36,988 nt of DNA from Desulfotignum sp. (GCA_021737445.1 JAIPDY010000002.1:1-36988), one strand, 5' to 3'. Positions 1-10,013 are shown, counted from the stretch's first letter. The notes: a model not told the origin generated them from the letters alone. A program made the numbers and translations.

Positions 1-272
1 TTTTCTTTCCTGTAATCATGGAACTGGGATATGATCCCATCTGGTTCGGGGTCATAATCGTCATGGTGACGGAAATGGGGGTTATCACCCCGCCGGTGGG
101 CATCAATGTGTATGTGGTCTATGGGGTGGCAAAAAATGTTCTGGATCAGGAAGTTCCCCTGGAAAAAATCTTCAAGGGCATTTTTCCCTTTCTCATCGCC
201 GTGATAGTGGGTGTGTTTATTCTCATCCTCTTTCCCCAGATCATCCTGTTTCTGCCCAATCTCATGTACTAA
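1..272 (+). CDS. TRAP transporter large permease (DctM-like), 3' end only
   Basis: The reading frame is open from the window edge and ends at TAA 270-272, so only the C-terminal part is present. The ORF-track ATG at 18 is internal. The visible 84 residues contain the motif EMGVITPPVGINVYV, typical of the last conserved region of DctM large permeases, followed by a hydrophobic C-terminal helix (FPFLIAVIVGVFILILF). DctM is the 12-helix inner-membrane subunit of tripartite ATP-independent transporters, which import organic acids with a periplasmic binding protein. The other subunits should lie upstream, outside the window. It converges on the tamA-like gene with only 19 nt between stop codons. 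Confidence 0.9.
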   Translation, partial: FFPVIMELGYDPIWFGVIIVMVTEMGVITPPVGINVYVVYGVAKNVLDQEVPLEKIFKGIFPFLIAVIVGVFILILFPQIILFLPNLMY

Positions 273-291
273 CCACCTGACCCCTTGTTTG

Positions 292-3111
292 TTAAAACGT
301 ATATCCAATGGAAAAATGGATTTTTCCGGAATCTTCCCCGGTTTCAGGATTAAGCCTGAATCCATACAAAAGGCCTACCGGTCCCACAGGGGTCATATAC
401 CTTAACCCCGATCCCAGGGTGAATTTAAAGCCTTCATCACTGCCGGATTTTGTGGTATCTTGCAGGGAGCCTGCATCAACAAACAGGGGCAGTTCAAAAT
501 TTTTGCCAAGGTCAATGCGCGCTTCCATGGAGCCGGCCATCCGGGTCTTGCCCCCCAAAGGGTCACCAAAGGCATCCAGAACCAGTTCATTTTCACCAAC
601 CCCCCTTACATCTGAAATCCCGCCTAAAAAAAACAGCTGATCATAAGGCAGTTCACTGTCTGCAGAAAAATTCTGGATGGTGCCGTACATGGCCTGGAAT
701 GCCAGTACCAGCCGGGAAAAGGGCTGAAAATAATATTTGGCCTTCACCTGGTATTTCACAAAATTGTCCAGATCCTCCAGGATATCCCGGGTATAGCCGG
801 CAGAGGCGTTGAAATAGAACCCGCTGGTGGGTTTTGCATAGGAATCCACCGAAGACCAGGTCACAAATGGTGTGGTTGAAACAATCCCCCGGGCGGCGTA
901 AATGTCCGGATTTAAACCGGTAATTGTTCCGGTGGCATACTGCTCTCTGGACTCAAGTTCAAAACCGGTGCCCAGTTTCAGATTTCGGGTCAGCTGTTTT
1001 TCAAACAACAGGGATGATCCATATTTGCGGGAGCCGAAGCTCTGATTTTTAAGTTCTTCTTCAGAGGCGTACACATTGAAATCAGCGTATATATGTTTTG
1101 ACAGAAGATCAAAATCCGTTATACCCAGGATAGTCTCATACCCAATGCCGGAAACCTGGGCATCCATATACAGCTTCCGGTTGGTTCCCAGCAGGTTCCT
1201 GTTGCCGGCAGACACCCCTATATAGGCATCTTTGGCTGTGTCATACCCGATGCTTGTGTCAAGAAAATAGGGTTTTTTCTCCTCCACATTGGTCAGGAAA
1301 AACACCTGGTCAAGATTTTCCCGGATACCGACAGCTTTGAAATCCGCTCTTTCAATGCACTGGATATTTCTGATCTCTTTTTGCAGGGAAACAAAACTGT
1401 TCAAAGACACAGGTTCCCCCGGTTCAAGAGTATTGTGCCGGAGTATCACCGAATCTTTCGTGTCAAAATTGCCGAATACCCATACCCCGCCCACCGTGGC
1501 CTGGGTGCCCGGTTCCACCTGGAATGTAACCTGGTAATCTTTTCCATCCGAATCTATACGTGTCCGGACATCTGCGTAGACAAACCCTTTTTCCGCAAGA
1601 AAAGAGAGAATCGCCATGCGGTCTGCATCCACCTGTGACGGGATGAACGGTTGTTTTTCCCTGGTTTGCAGCATCTGTGTGATGTCTGATGCAAACATTT
1701 CCGGCAGGCCGGAAAGCGTTACCCGGGTAACCTGCCTGCGGTATCCTTCTGCCACTTCAAATACCACATCACCCAGCATCCTGTTTTTTTTATCTGCCGC
1801 ATCCCATGCCACATCAGCAGACACCTGTGTTTGTGCAAACCCTGTGCTGGCATAATAGTTTTCCAGAATCTGTGTGTCATCCGAAACCATGTTCCGGGCA
1901 AAGGGACCGTCGTAGAAAACTCCTTTTTCCCGGGTATTCAAAAGGGCTTTAAGATCTTCGGCATCCTTGGATTCTGCTCCTTTGATGACAGAGGATCTGA
2001 CAATATAGCGGGTGTTTTCATTGATCTGTATCCGGATATGCCGGACCGGTTTTTCATTTTTCATTTCAGTATCAGCGGTAAAACTTACCTCGCAGTCCAT
2101 GTAACCGGCCTTCTTGTATCTGTCTGTGATGTTTTTGATGCTGCGCTTCAACCCGAAATCATTACGGTTGCCTTTTGTCCAGATGGTCATGTCTTTTTTT
2201 AACGTATAGGTCATGAATTCTTTGTTCCCGGTAAAGGAAACCCGGTACAGCGGACCTTCCTCTATATGGACCACCACCCTGGCGGCTTTTTTGTCTGCAT
2301 CCGTGTGCACATCATAGGTGGCGGCCGCCTCGGCAAAGCCTTTTTTTCGGTAATAGGCCACTATTTTTTTGACATCTGCTTCCAGATCCTTCTGGATGGT
2401 TCTCTTGCCTTTGCTCCAGAAAAAAAGCGGCAGTTGATAGGATTTCATGCGCATTTTAAGCCGGGTGTCGGAAAATACGGTATTGCCGGTAAATGCAATT
2501 TCCACGGTTTTCAGGGGCGCATGTTTTTTGATCTCAATCAGAATATCTCTCTGCAGTCCCTGGTAAGGTTCAGCTGTAATGTCCACTTCTGCATCCAAAT
2601 ATCCCCTGTCCCCCATCAGGGTCTTGACCGCCTGCACATTTTTTTCCATATGGTCCGGGTAAAAGGCACTGCCTGTGACAAAATCCGTGGACTTGACAAC
2701 CGCATTGCTGAATACGGGAAAAGCACCGTCCACGGTTATTTTCCTGACCAGCATAACCGGGGTCAGCCGGAAAACAAGGGGGATGGACGGTGCATCCATA
2801 TCCTGGTCCGGCACATCGATCCGGCTGAACTGCCCGGTCTGTTTCAACAGGGTGATAGTGGTATCCAGATCCTGTGCTGTGAAAAGGGTGCCTAGTTGAA
2901 ACCGGATCATCTCCATGGCCATGGGCCGCAGTTTTTCCTGTCGCTTTTCTGTGCCGCCCAAAATTTCCACACGGATCTGTGAGATGACAGGCCGGCTGTC
3001 ACCGGCATCGGCAGGGATGGCAGAACAAACCTGCCACAACACTACAAGAAAAAAAACAATGCCTGGACTGAGCAGTCTCTGCGGATATGGTTTGTTATCG
3101 GAATGGATCAT
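292..3111 (-). CDS. tamA: Omp85-family outer-membrane assembly protein (TamA/BamA-like) with about seven POTRA-like modules
   Basis: 939 aa. An N-terminal signal anchor (residues about 12-36) is followed by a long periplasmic region and a C-terminal 16-strand barrel domain. The barrel carries an Omp85 loop-6 motif (ISDVRGVGENEL, about residue 835) and ends in an aromatic beta-signal (HFSIGYTF). By eye about seven POTRA-like beta-alpha-alpha-beta modules precede the barrel, each starting with a strand such as VEIAFTGNTVF or YRVSFTGNKEF. E. coli TamA has three and BamA five. It inserts or helps fold outer-membrane proteins. The gene starts 3 nt after the tamB stop, so they are co-transcribed, which favours a TamA role over the housekeeping BamA. 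The symbol rests on this context; a BamA paralogue is the alternative. Confidence 0.85.
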   Translation of the reverse strand: MIHSDNKPYPQRLLSPGIVFFLVVLWQVCSAIPADAGDSRPVISQIRVEILGGTEKRQEKLRPMAMEMIRFQLGTLFTAQDLDTTITLLKQTGQFSRIDVPDQDMDAPSIPLVFRLTPVMLVRKITVDGAFPVFSNAVVKSTDFVTGSAFYPDHMEKNVQAVKTLMGDRGYLDAEVDITAEPYQGLQRDILIEIKKHAPLKTVEIAFTGNTVFSDTRLKMRMKSYQLPLFFWSKGKRTIQKDLEADVKKIVAYYRKKGFAEAAATYDVHTDADKKAARVVVHIEEGPLYRVSFTGNKEFMTYTLKKDMTIWTKGNRNDFGLKRSIKNITDRYKKAGYMDCEVSFTADTEMKNEKPVRHIRIQINENTRYIVRSSVIKGAESKDAEDLKALLNTREKGVFYDGPFARNMVSDDTQILENYYASTGFAQTQVSADVAWDAADKKNRMLGDVVFEVAEGYRRQVTRVTLSGLPEMFASDITQMLQTREKQPFIPSQVDADRMAILSFLAEKGFVYADVRTRIDSDGKDYQVTFQVEPGTQATVGGVWVFGNFDTKDSVILRHNTLEPGEPVSLNSFVSLQKEIRNIQCIERADFKAVGIRENLDQVFFLTNVEEKKPYFLDTSIGYDTAKDAYIGVSAGNRNLLGTNRKLYMDAQVSGIGYETILGITDFDLLSKHIYADFNVYASEEELKNQSFGSRKYGSSLLFEKQLTRNLKLGTGFELESREQYATGTITGLNPDIYAARGIVSTTPFVTWSSVDSYAKPTSGFYFNASAGYTRDILEDLDNFVKYQVKAKYYFQPFSRLVLAFQAMYGTIQNFSADSELPYDQLFFLGGISDVRGVGENELVLDAFGDPLGGKTRMAGSMEARIDLGKNFELPLFVDAGSLQDTTKSGSDEGFKFTLGSGLRYMTPVGPVGLLYGFRLNPETGEDSGKIHFSIGYTF

Positions 3112-3114
3112 CTG

Positions 3115-6100
3115 TTATCTGAACTCCAGTTTGAGGGTGATTTCCGTGCCGAAATCTCCTTTTGAATCATTGAACGCCCTGAGCAGGACATTTTCCAGCA
3201 TTTTGTATTCCGCAGCATTGGTATGGATGGTCTCCTGTTCTTCCGTCTGCATGGAATAGATGACTTTCAGGCGGTCTGACAACTGCTTGCCCATGGTGAC
3301 ATTCACATTTGCACCCTGGTCTCCTGATTCATCCAGCCCCAGTTTGAATTCATCCAGCGGCGTGGATGATTCCACGCCCTGGCTGACCACTTCAGAGGCT
3401 CTTTCCGTAAAAAAACCGGTATATAAGCCGCCCCCCTGCCCCAGTTCCTTTGTGGTCTTGCCGAGGACAATCAGGGACAAAATATCTTCGTGGGTTTCAG
3501 CAGGATCAGAATAGAGCCTGAATTTCAGGTTGTCTGTCTTTCCGCTGATATCCATGTGGATAACCCAGTTTCGTATCTGAGTGGTTGCATGCAAAGTGAT
3601 CTCCGGGTCGGTTTTGAACTGGTCTACAAAATCGATGACCCCTGTTTCAATCTCAAACTGTCTTTTCTGATAGACCACAGTGCCTTCCAAAATTTGGGCG
3701 CGTCCTGTAATTACAGGGTTTTTTATTGTACCAACAATTTTCACATCAGGTTCCACCAAAATAAAGGCCAGGTTGTTGTCCAGTACAAACGGGTCTATGT
3801 AATCCACATCAATATCAATGGTGGTGTTTTCAATCATGGAATTTCCGGGCTCTGACTGTTTGTTTTGTGCTGCTGGGGCCATTTTCCGGCTTTCCAGTGC
3901 CTCGGCCAGATCAAAGGTAAAATCCTTGTAATATTCACCTTTGAGCAGCAGTATGGTTCCTGTAATGGCGGATTTTTCCCTGGTTCCAAAAAAGGTTAGA
4001 TCTGTGTTAAAGGCGATTTCTACGGTATCTTCCAGGGAAAGGGCAATATTTTCTGCTGTCAGCCTGGCCCGGCCGGATACGGGGATAAATTTTTCCAGTT
4101 CCAGGTCCCCTGACATCTTCAGGCTGCCCTGGCCGAGATTTGCCTCCATATTTTCAATTGTCATGTGATGGTTGGACAAGTCTACAGAGCCGTTAAGCCC
4201 GGATATGGCAAGATTGGCCAAAGGAACCGGATATGCCAGATCCGCCAGGGTGAGCTGTGCATTGATTTCCGGTCGGGAAAAGGTGCCGTCCAGATCTGCA
4301 TCAAGCGTGACAGTACCAGTTGCCGGCTGCATGTTGTCTGTAATTTTTGGGGGCAGCAGGATGTTCACCCGGCCCCGGGAAAGCATATGGCCGGTTACCA
4401 CGGCCTGTACCCCTTGAATTCCTGCGGTTTCCAGAAAAAGGTCCAGCCGGGTATCGGCAAATGTCAGGGCCAGATCAAAATCTGCGGTATCCGGGTTGAA
4501 GGATGCTGCAAGATTTGCTGTATGATCCAGGGTCACAGACAGGCCCAGGTTTTTTTGACCTGTGTTTTTTTCATCAGGCTTTTTCAGATCCAGGACAGCC
4601 TGGATGGTTTTTACCGGTATGCGGTTTTTGACAGCAGCAGAAGGGCTGCCGGATGCATCAGCCGCAGAAGAAAGTGCTGCAGCCCCGGCATAATTTAAGT
4701 GAATATCAAGGGCGGATTCCAGCATGTCCACAAACAGGTTTTCTTTGTCCGAAGGCGTGAATGACACCGGCAGGGTGATCTCTTTTCCTGAAAGGGTCAG
4801 GGCCATATCCATCTGCCCTGCCGCTTTTTTATCCCTGTCTTTGATATCTGCAGTAACGGAAAGGGTGCCGCCCGCCTGCCCGGCTGTTTCCAGGATATGG
4901 CCTGGGATCAGGGCGGAAATATCACCTTTGGCGGTCACATGTCCCGTCAGGGTTCCGGCGGTCCCGGTGAAACCGGCTGTCTGTAAAAATGGCGCCACCA
5001 AGGTGTTGTCAAATGTCAGATCCAGGTCATAGTGCGCATTTTCCGGGTCAAGGCCGGAGATCAGGCGGATGGTGCTGCCCGCCTGCATGTTGATCCGGGT
5101 TTTTCCCAGATCGACCAGGGCCTTTATCTGTTTTACAGGCAGAAAAAAGCCACTGCTGCCGCCGGTTTTTTCCAGGTGCAGCCCCGGGGGCTGCAAATCC
5201 AGGGCAAGGTCTGATGCCAGATCAAATATCTGTATCTGATCTGGTTTTTTTGATCCGGATGCCACCGGGATTTCCAGGTTTTGTGCCAGAAGTACCAGGC
5301 GGCAGGTCTGCAGCATGCTGCCGGAAAAACCGGCATCCCCGTTCAAAGAGATCTGACCGCCATTGATCCGGGTTTTGATATCCTGGATGCGGATATGGTC
5401 CGGGGAGACCGTAACCCGGCCGTTGAGGTCTGAAACAGTGATCCGGGGGAAGGGCAGATGCCAGGCCAGATCGTTAAGGTCCATGTCTGCATTGATCACA
5501 GGTGTGTCCACCGTGCCCCCTACATCAGCTGCAACAGTCAGGCTGCCATTTAGCGCATCCAGCTGGTCTGCAACCGACGGCGGCAGGTCAGCCGGCAGTT
5601 TGCCTGCAGCCCGGACCCACCCGTCAATACCCCCATGGATACCGGTGATGCCGGCAGCCGACAGCAGCGGCCCGAAATCACTGCGGCTGAAATCAAGATC
5701 AGCTGTATACCTGTTTTTTTCCATGTCCAGTGCAGCTGAAAGTTCCGCCATATTTTCCAGGAACACAGACATGGTTTTCTTTTCCAGATCAATCTGTGCC
5801 CCGATTTTCTGAAACGGGATGTCCATGCGCTGCACCGCCCCCATATCAAGGTTGGTGCCAAGGGTGTAGTCCAGGTTTGTATCCAGATCAAATGCAATGG
5901 CGGTATCCAGATACTTCAGGGCAATTTCTGTGTCAGCCGGGGCAAGAAATTGTCCGGGATTGACCTGACCGGCGGTTTTAAAAGATACCTGGATCACCTC
6001 TTTTGGGGTAAATCCTTTGTCAAAAATCCGGGCTGTGCCGGAAGCCGTTAACTTCATGTCCTGTCCCTGGACAAGGAACCGGGTGATTTCAGCCAGGCCG

Positions 6101-7413
6101 GTGTTGTCCAGTTTTCCTTCAATATCCACAAGGTCAAGGACAATTCCGGCGGCTCCCAGATTTCGGCCTGCCAGCGCAAACTCTGCTGTGAGGGTTTCCA
6201 GGGAGATCCCCTTGCCCCGGATATGTCCACGGGAGGAAAACTGTCCTGAAAATCCGGGTATCCATGGGGATAAACGGGCAAAGTCTCCCCCCTGCTGATC
6301 AAATGACACCGCATAGGAAAGATGGTCCATATCCCGGGCCGGGTGCAGAAATCCGTCAGGAAAAAGTAATGACAGATCCGTTGATCCGGAAAAATCCATG
6401 CGGCTGTCCAGCAGGTTCACCTGTCCCTGTGCAATGGTCAGCACCTGTTCGGCCAGATCCATTGTGATATCCATGCTGCCTTTTTCAAAGGCCTGTTTCA
6501 TTTCCAGGTGCCGCCCCTTGATCTGCAGCTGCACAGACGGGTTGTTCAGGGGGCCTGTGCCGTTTATTGCCAGATCCACGGTGCCTCCCAGATCCGGCAT
6601 GTTTTCTGATATCTGTGACACAGGGGCAATATTTGCTGCTGCCGCAAGTGCCAGATCTATTTTCCGGGTGTTGAAAATATCTGCCACAGATCCGGATGCG
6701 GTGAGAACTCCCAGGCCTGAATCCAGGTCAATGGCAATATCATTTATATCATTTTCTTTCAGGGCACCGGCAGCTGTAAAGGATCTGATATCAATGGCTG
6801 TTTCCGCATTGGACAGGGAAATGCCGCTAATTTTTACAAAAAGTGCAGCTGTCTGCCGCACCAGATCGGCATCCGATATTTCAATGGTGACAGCTGCAGC
6901 TGAAACTGTGTTTTCAGGATCAGAAAAAACCAGAGAGCCGCCGGTGATCCCGGCCTTTCTGATCTTTACATTCAACGGGATGCCGGCTGCATCCTGATCA
7001 TCAGCCTGGATATCTTCAGGTGTATCATCTTTGACAACAAGGGCATCAAGGATATTTGTCCTGCCGCTGCTGTCAGCATTAATATTAAGTCTGGGCCGGT
7101 CAATGTGAAGGTTTTCTATTTCCAGAACCCTGTCAAACAAGGCACTGAGCCGGATATCCAGCCGGAGGGAATCAAATGCCAGGCAGGTGTTTCCCTGTAA
7201 ATCCTGCAGTTGCAGGTTTTCCAGCCGGAGAAATGACCCGGCTGCCAGCACATCGATACGATCGGCGGTCAGTGTGCCGGGGATCAGGGTGTTGATGTGA
7301 TCTTTCAGCAGGTTTTTTGCATGGTCCGTGCGGCTGTACCCGTAAAGCCCGGCCATCAAAGCAGCAAGGCAGATCAGAATGACAGCCCCGGTAACAACTA
7401 TTTTTTTTTTCAT
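3115..7413 (-). CDS. tamB: TamB-like translocation and assembly module protein (DUF490/AsmA-like)
   Basis: 1432 aa. A single N-terminal membrane anchor (IVVTGAVILICLAALMAGLYGYS) is followed by a very long, beta-rich, low-complexity periplasmic region of repeated hydrophobic-strand segments (for example LNGRVTVSPDHIRIQD, LNGSVDLSNHHMTIEN). The C-terminal DUF490 region contains GRAQILEGTVVYQKRQFEIETG and ends in LKLEFR. TamB-type proteins span the periplasm as a hydrophobic groove that carries phospholipids and supports outer-membrane protein insertion with TamA. The immediately following tamA-like gene fits this. No strong Shine-Dalgarno sequence is visible; the ATG at 7413 is chosen because the membrane anchor follows directly. 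Length is slightly above E. coli TamB (about 1260 aa). Confidence 0.88.
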   Translation of the reverse strand: MKKKIVVTGAVILICLAALMAGLYGYSRTDHAKNLLKDHINTLIPGTLTADRIDVLAAGSFLRLENLQLQDLQGNTCLAFDSLRLDIRLSALFDRVLEIENLHIDRPRLNINADSSGRTNILDALVVKDDTPEDIQADDQDAAGIPLNVKIRKAGITGGSLVFSDPENTVSAAAVTIEISDADLVRQTAALFVKISGISLSNAETAIDIRSFTAAGALKENDINDIAIDLDSGLGVLTASGSVADIFNTRKIDLALAAAANIAPVSQISENMPDLGGTVDLAINGTGPLNNPSVQLQIKGRHLEMKQAFEKGSMDITMDLAEQVLTIAQGQVNLLDSRMDFSGSTDLSLLFPDGFLHPARDMDHLSYAVSFDQQGGDFARLSPWIPGFSGQFSSRGHIRGKGISLETLTAEFALAGRNLGAAGIVLDLVDIEGKLDNTGLAEITRFLVQGQDMKLTASGTARIFDKGFTPKEVIQVSFKTAGQVNPGQFLAPADTEIALKYLDTAIAFDLDTNLDYTLGTNLDMGAVQRMDIPFQKIGAQIDLEKKTMSVFLENMAELSAALDMEKNRYTADLDFSRSDFGPLLSAAGITGIHGGIDGWVRAAGKLPADLPPSVADQLDALNGSLTVAADVGGTVDTPVINADMDLNDLAWHLPFPRITVSDLNGRVTVSPDHIRIQDIKTRINGGQISLNGDAGFSGSMLQTCRLVLLAQNLEIPVASGSKKPDQIQIFDLASDLALDLQPPGLHLEKTGGSSGFFLPVKQIKALVDLGKTRINMQAGSTIRLISGLDPENAHYDLDLTFDNTLVAPFLQTAGFTGTAGTLTGHVTAKGDISALIPGHILETAGQAGGTLSVTADIKDRDKKAAGQMDMALTLSGKEITLPVSFTPSDKENLFVDMLESALDIHLNYAGAAALSSAADASGSPSAAVKNRIPVKTIQAVLDLKKPDEKNTGQKNLGLSVTLDHTANLAASFNPDTADFDLALTFADTRLDLFLETAGIQGVQAVVTGHMLSRGRVNILLPPKITDNMQPATGTVTLDADLDGTFSRPEINAQLTLADLAYPVPLANLAISGLNGSVDLSNHHMTIENMEANLGQGSLKMSGDLELEKFIPVSGRARLTAENIALSLEDTVEIAFNTDLTFFGTREKSAITGTILLLKGEYYKDFTFDLAEALESRKMAPAAQNKQSEPGNSMIENTTIDIDVDYIDPFVLDNNLAFILVEPDVKIVGTIKNPVITGRAQILEGTVVYQKRQFEIETGVIDFVDQFKTDPEITLHATTQIRNWVIHMDISGKTDNLKFRLYSDPAETHEDILSLIVLGKTTKELGQGGGLYTGFFTERASEVVSQGVESSTPLDEFKLGLDESGDQGANVNVTMGKQLSDRLKVIYSMQTEEQETIHTNAAEYKMLENVLLRAFNDSKGDFGTEITLKLEFR

Positions 7414-7541
7414 TATAAAGATTATTGTGTTATTTTTTCATTTTCAGGTTTCAGTACCATGATCATGCCCGGTATTATATCATACCCCCAAAAAATATCC
7501 CAATGACAAATTACAGGCATGCTTGAGTTCCAGCTGCAGCC

Positions 7542-7559
7542 TGATAGTTTGGACTATCA
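7542..7559. promoter_or_regulatory. Perfect 7-bp inverted repeat in the tamB/livJ divergent region
   Basis: TGATAGT-TTGG-ACTATCA is a perfect dyad with a 4-nt centre. It lies between the divergent tamB and livJ genes and has no following T-run on either strand, so an operator is more likely than a terminator. No regulator gene is adjacent. Confidence 0.35.
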
Positions 7560-7634
7560 TCTGGTAAACATACCAAAAAAATGATGGTCCCTTTCATCTG
7601 AGGGATGTTTATTTGATTTTGCTTGTTCATGAAA

Positions 7635-7662
7635 TTGTGGTATATTGTTCACCCAATATACT
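7635..7662 (+). promoter_or_regulatory. Candidate sigma70-type promoter for the liv operon with an overlapping operator dyad
   Basis: TTGTGG (7635-7640), a 16-nt spacer and TATACT (7657-7662) resemble a sigma70 promoter, about 155 nt upstream of the livJ start. The spacer contains a perfect inverted repeat TATATTG-N6-CAATATA (7641-7660) that runs into the -10 box. A regulator bound there would occlude RNA polymerase. Apart from this and the upstream dyad, nothing convincing was seen in 7414-7815; the 74-aa minus-strand ORF there has no family resemblance. Confidence 0.45.
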
Positions 7663-7815
7663 TTACACAATAAAGCCAGATGCCATAAACTGCCCGCACC
7701 TTTTGTGCTCAACCGGTACGTTGCCTGCTGCTGATCTTCCCTGCTGCTTATTATGGAAAAATGCAGACAAACCATTGCCAATCATGGTGATGTTTTCAAC
7801 ATAAGGAGAAAAGGT

Positions 7816-9084
7816 ATGAAGCGTTTCAGGTTGCATGTATGGTTTGCCCTTGTGGCATCAGCGGGAATTTTCTTTTTTTCAGGATCTGCAGTGGCCCAGA
7901 AGCCCATTATTCTGGGTGCCCCTTTGTCCACGGCCTATCTTTACGGCTGGGATGCGGAGCGGGGCATCCGGCTGGCTGTGGAAGAGATCAATGCAGCAGG
8001 CGGTGTGTCTGTGGGCGGTGAAAAACGGCCCTTTGCCGTGGAGGTGATCGATACCCGGGATCTTGAGCCCGGGGTGCCGGTGAGCGAGGCATTGATGGCG
8101 GTGGAAAGGCTGATTCTCAACAAGAATGCGGATTTCATCGTGGGCGGTCCCAACCGGTCCGAGGCGGCCCTGGCTGCCATGTCCCTTTTGTCCAAACACA
8201 AACGGGTGTCCATTGTCACCTCCGGGGTGCTCACCCCCAAGTATCACAAGACAGTGGCAGCCAATTACGACAAGTTTAAATACGCTTTCCGGATCCATGG
8301 GGAAGCAGTGAATCTCATCGGCGAAATCATTGCCAACTTTGCTGATCTCAAGGAAAAATACGGCCTGACCAAGGTGTTTATCATGGCCCAGGATGTATCC
8401 CATGCCAGGGGTGCGGCAGAGGTCATGGGCAAGGTGGCCGGCTCCAAGGGGTTTGAGGTGACGGGTACCGAGATTTTTCCCACCGGTGCCACCGATTTTT
8501 CCATGGCCCTGCTCAAGGCAAAATCCACAGGGTCACAGATTCTCAATATCTGGATGGATATGCCGGAAAGCGCCATCCTGCTCAAGCAGTGGTATGATTT
8601 GAAAATCCCGGCCCTGCCCTTCGGCTCCACCCTGGCGGCAGCGGAACAGCCCGGGTTCTGGGATGCCACCGACGGCAAGGGGGAATACACCCTGTGCAAC
8701 GTGGTCAATGCGGGCAATGCCCCGTCCGAGGCCACTCCCTGGACCATGAAATTCTACAACGCCTATGCAAAAAAATGGGGGGTGGAGCCTGAAGGCCTGG
8801 GATCTTCCTCATCCTACATGGCGGTCTATGCCCTCAAGGATGCCATAGAGCGTGCCGGCTCCATCGATGCGGACAAGGTGATAACCGCCCTGGAGCAGAT
8901 CGATATGATGGGCGTATACGGCCGGCTCCGGTTTGATCCCAAATCCCACCAGGTGATTCCATCCACGGATCCCAAAGAAGGGGCCGTGGGTTCCATCCTC
9001 CAGTGGCAGGACGGCAAACGGGTGGTGGTGTATCCCAAAAGCATTGCCATGGGTGAAATCCTGCTGCCGCCCTGGATGGAATAA
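7816..9084 (+). CDS. ABC transporter substrate-binding protein, LivJ/Peripla_BP_6 type
   Basis: 422 aa from the ATG at 7816, chosen over the ORF-track start (7753) because AAGGAGAA precedes it and a classical signal peptide (MKRFRLHVWFALVASAG...SGSAVAQ) follows at once. The mature part begins PIILGAPLSTAYLYGWDAERGI and has the two-lobed type-I periplasmic binding fold (GPNRSEAALAA, FGSTLAAAEQP). It captures a solute in the periplasm for the permease encoded next. The family name implies branched-chain amino acids, but the acyl-CoA ligase at the end of the operon suggests a carboxylic acid substrate (inference). First gene of a five-gene transporter set. Confidence 0.88.
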   Translation: MKRFRLHVWFALVASAGIFFFSGSAVAQKPIILGAPLSTAYLYGWDAERGIRLAVEEINAAGGVSVGGEKRPFAVEVIDTRDLEPGVPVSEALMAVERLILNKNADFIVGGPNRSEAALAAMSLLSKHKRVSIVTSGVLTPKYHKTVAANYDKFKYAFRIHGEAVNLIGEIIANFADLKEKYGLTKVFIMAQDVSHARGAAEVMGKVAGSKGFEVTGTEIFPTGATDFSMALLKAKSTGSQILNIWMDMPESAILLKQWYDLKIPALPFGSTLAAAEQPGFWDATDGKGEYTLCNVVNAGNAPSEATPWTMKFYNAYAKKWGVEPEGLGSSSSYMAVYALKDAIERAGSIDADKVITALEQIDMMGVYGRLRFDPKSHQVIPSTDPKEGAVGSILQWQDGKRVVVYPKSIAMGEILLPPWME

Positions 9085-9146
9085 CAGGCGAATCGTATCA
9101 GCGGATTTACTGTTCTTTTGACCCTTGAACCTGGGAAAGTTGTGTT

Positions 9147-10013
9147 ATGGAAATTCTTGTCTACGGGACCATCAATTCCGTGTCTTTGGCCCTGATGGGT
9201 CTGGGGTTTGCCATGGTCTACGGCATCAGCCGGGTGCCCAATTTCGCCCATGGTGCATTGTATATCATCTGCGGGTTCGTTACCTGGACCCTGCTCCAGA
9301 AGCTGGGCCTTCCCTATGTGCTGGCCATTGTGCTGTCCCTTGGGATCAACGGCATTCTGGGCATTCTCATGTACCGCCTGGTCCTGATCCGGGTACGGGG
9401 CATGAACATCTCGGAAATCATCAGCTCCTATGCCATCGGCCTGGCCATTCTGGAGGGCCTGCGGTACGGCGGTTTCCGGGGCATGACCTATACTTTGCCC
9501 GTGTTCATGGAGGGCATGGTGGTCATCGGCGGGGTGCCTGTTGATTATCACCGCCTCGTGATGGTGGTGATCGGCATCCTGCTGGTGGCGGGGCTGTGGT
9601 TGTTCACCCATTTCACCAAACTGGGCCTGGCCCTCCAGGGCATGGCCCAGGATGAGCGGGCCGCCCTCATGCTGGGCATCGATTCCGATTTCATGGCCAT
9701 GCTGGCCATGGGGTTCGGTGCGGTCCTGGCCGGGGTGGCGGCCATCGCCATCCTGCCGCTGGGTAACATTGTGGTGGAATCCGGGTACCAGGTGCTGATC
9801 ATGTCCATTGCCGTGTGCATTGTGGGGGGGCTGGGCTCCTGGATGGGGGCATTTTTTGCCGCTTTCATCATCGGGTATGCCCAGATTCTGAGCGTGGTGT
9901 TCCTGGGGTCGCATTTTCAGATGGTGGTGGCCCTTCTGGCCATTATCCTGACCCTGATTTTGAAACCGTCCGGCCTGTTCGGCCAGCAAAAGGAACTGGA
10001 GGACAGGGTATGA
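9147..10013 (+). CDS. livH: Branched-chain-type ABC transporter permease, LivH family
   Basis: 288 aa, almost entirely hydrophobic, with about eight membrane segments. The start ILVYGTINSVSLALMGLGFAMVYGISRVPNFAHG is the conserved LivH N-terminal region, and GGLGSWMGAFFAAFIIGYAQ is the family signature near the C-terminus. It forms half of the inner-membrane channel with the LivM-type protein. Its stop overlaps the livM ATG (ATGA), indicating translational coupling. Substrate specificity cannot be read from the sequence. Confidence 0.9.
   Translation: MEILVYGTINSVSLALMGLGFAMVYGISRVPNFAHGALYIICGFVTWTLLQKLGLPYVLAIVLSLGINGILGILMYRLVLIRVRGMNISEIISSYAIGLAILEGLRYGGFRGMTYTLPVFMEGMVVIGGVPVDYHRLVMVVIGILLVAGLWLFTHFTKLGLALQGMAQDERAALMLGIDSDFMAMLAMGFGAVLAGVAAIAILPLGNIVVESGYQVLIMSIAVCIVGGLGSWMGAFFAAFIIGYAQILSVVFLGSHFQMVVALLAIILTLILKPSGLFGQQKELEDRV

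Noticed and set aside
7557-7781. 74-aa minus-strand ORF in the tamB/livJ intergenic region
   Set aside because: No ribosome binding site or similarity, and it overlaps the promoter and operator dyad of the liv operon.
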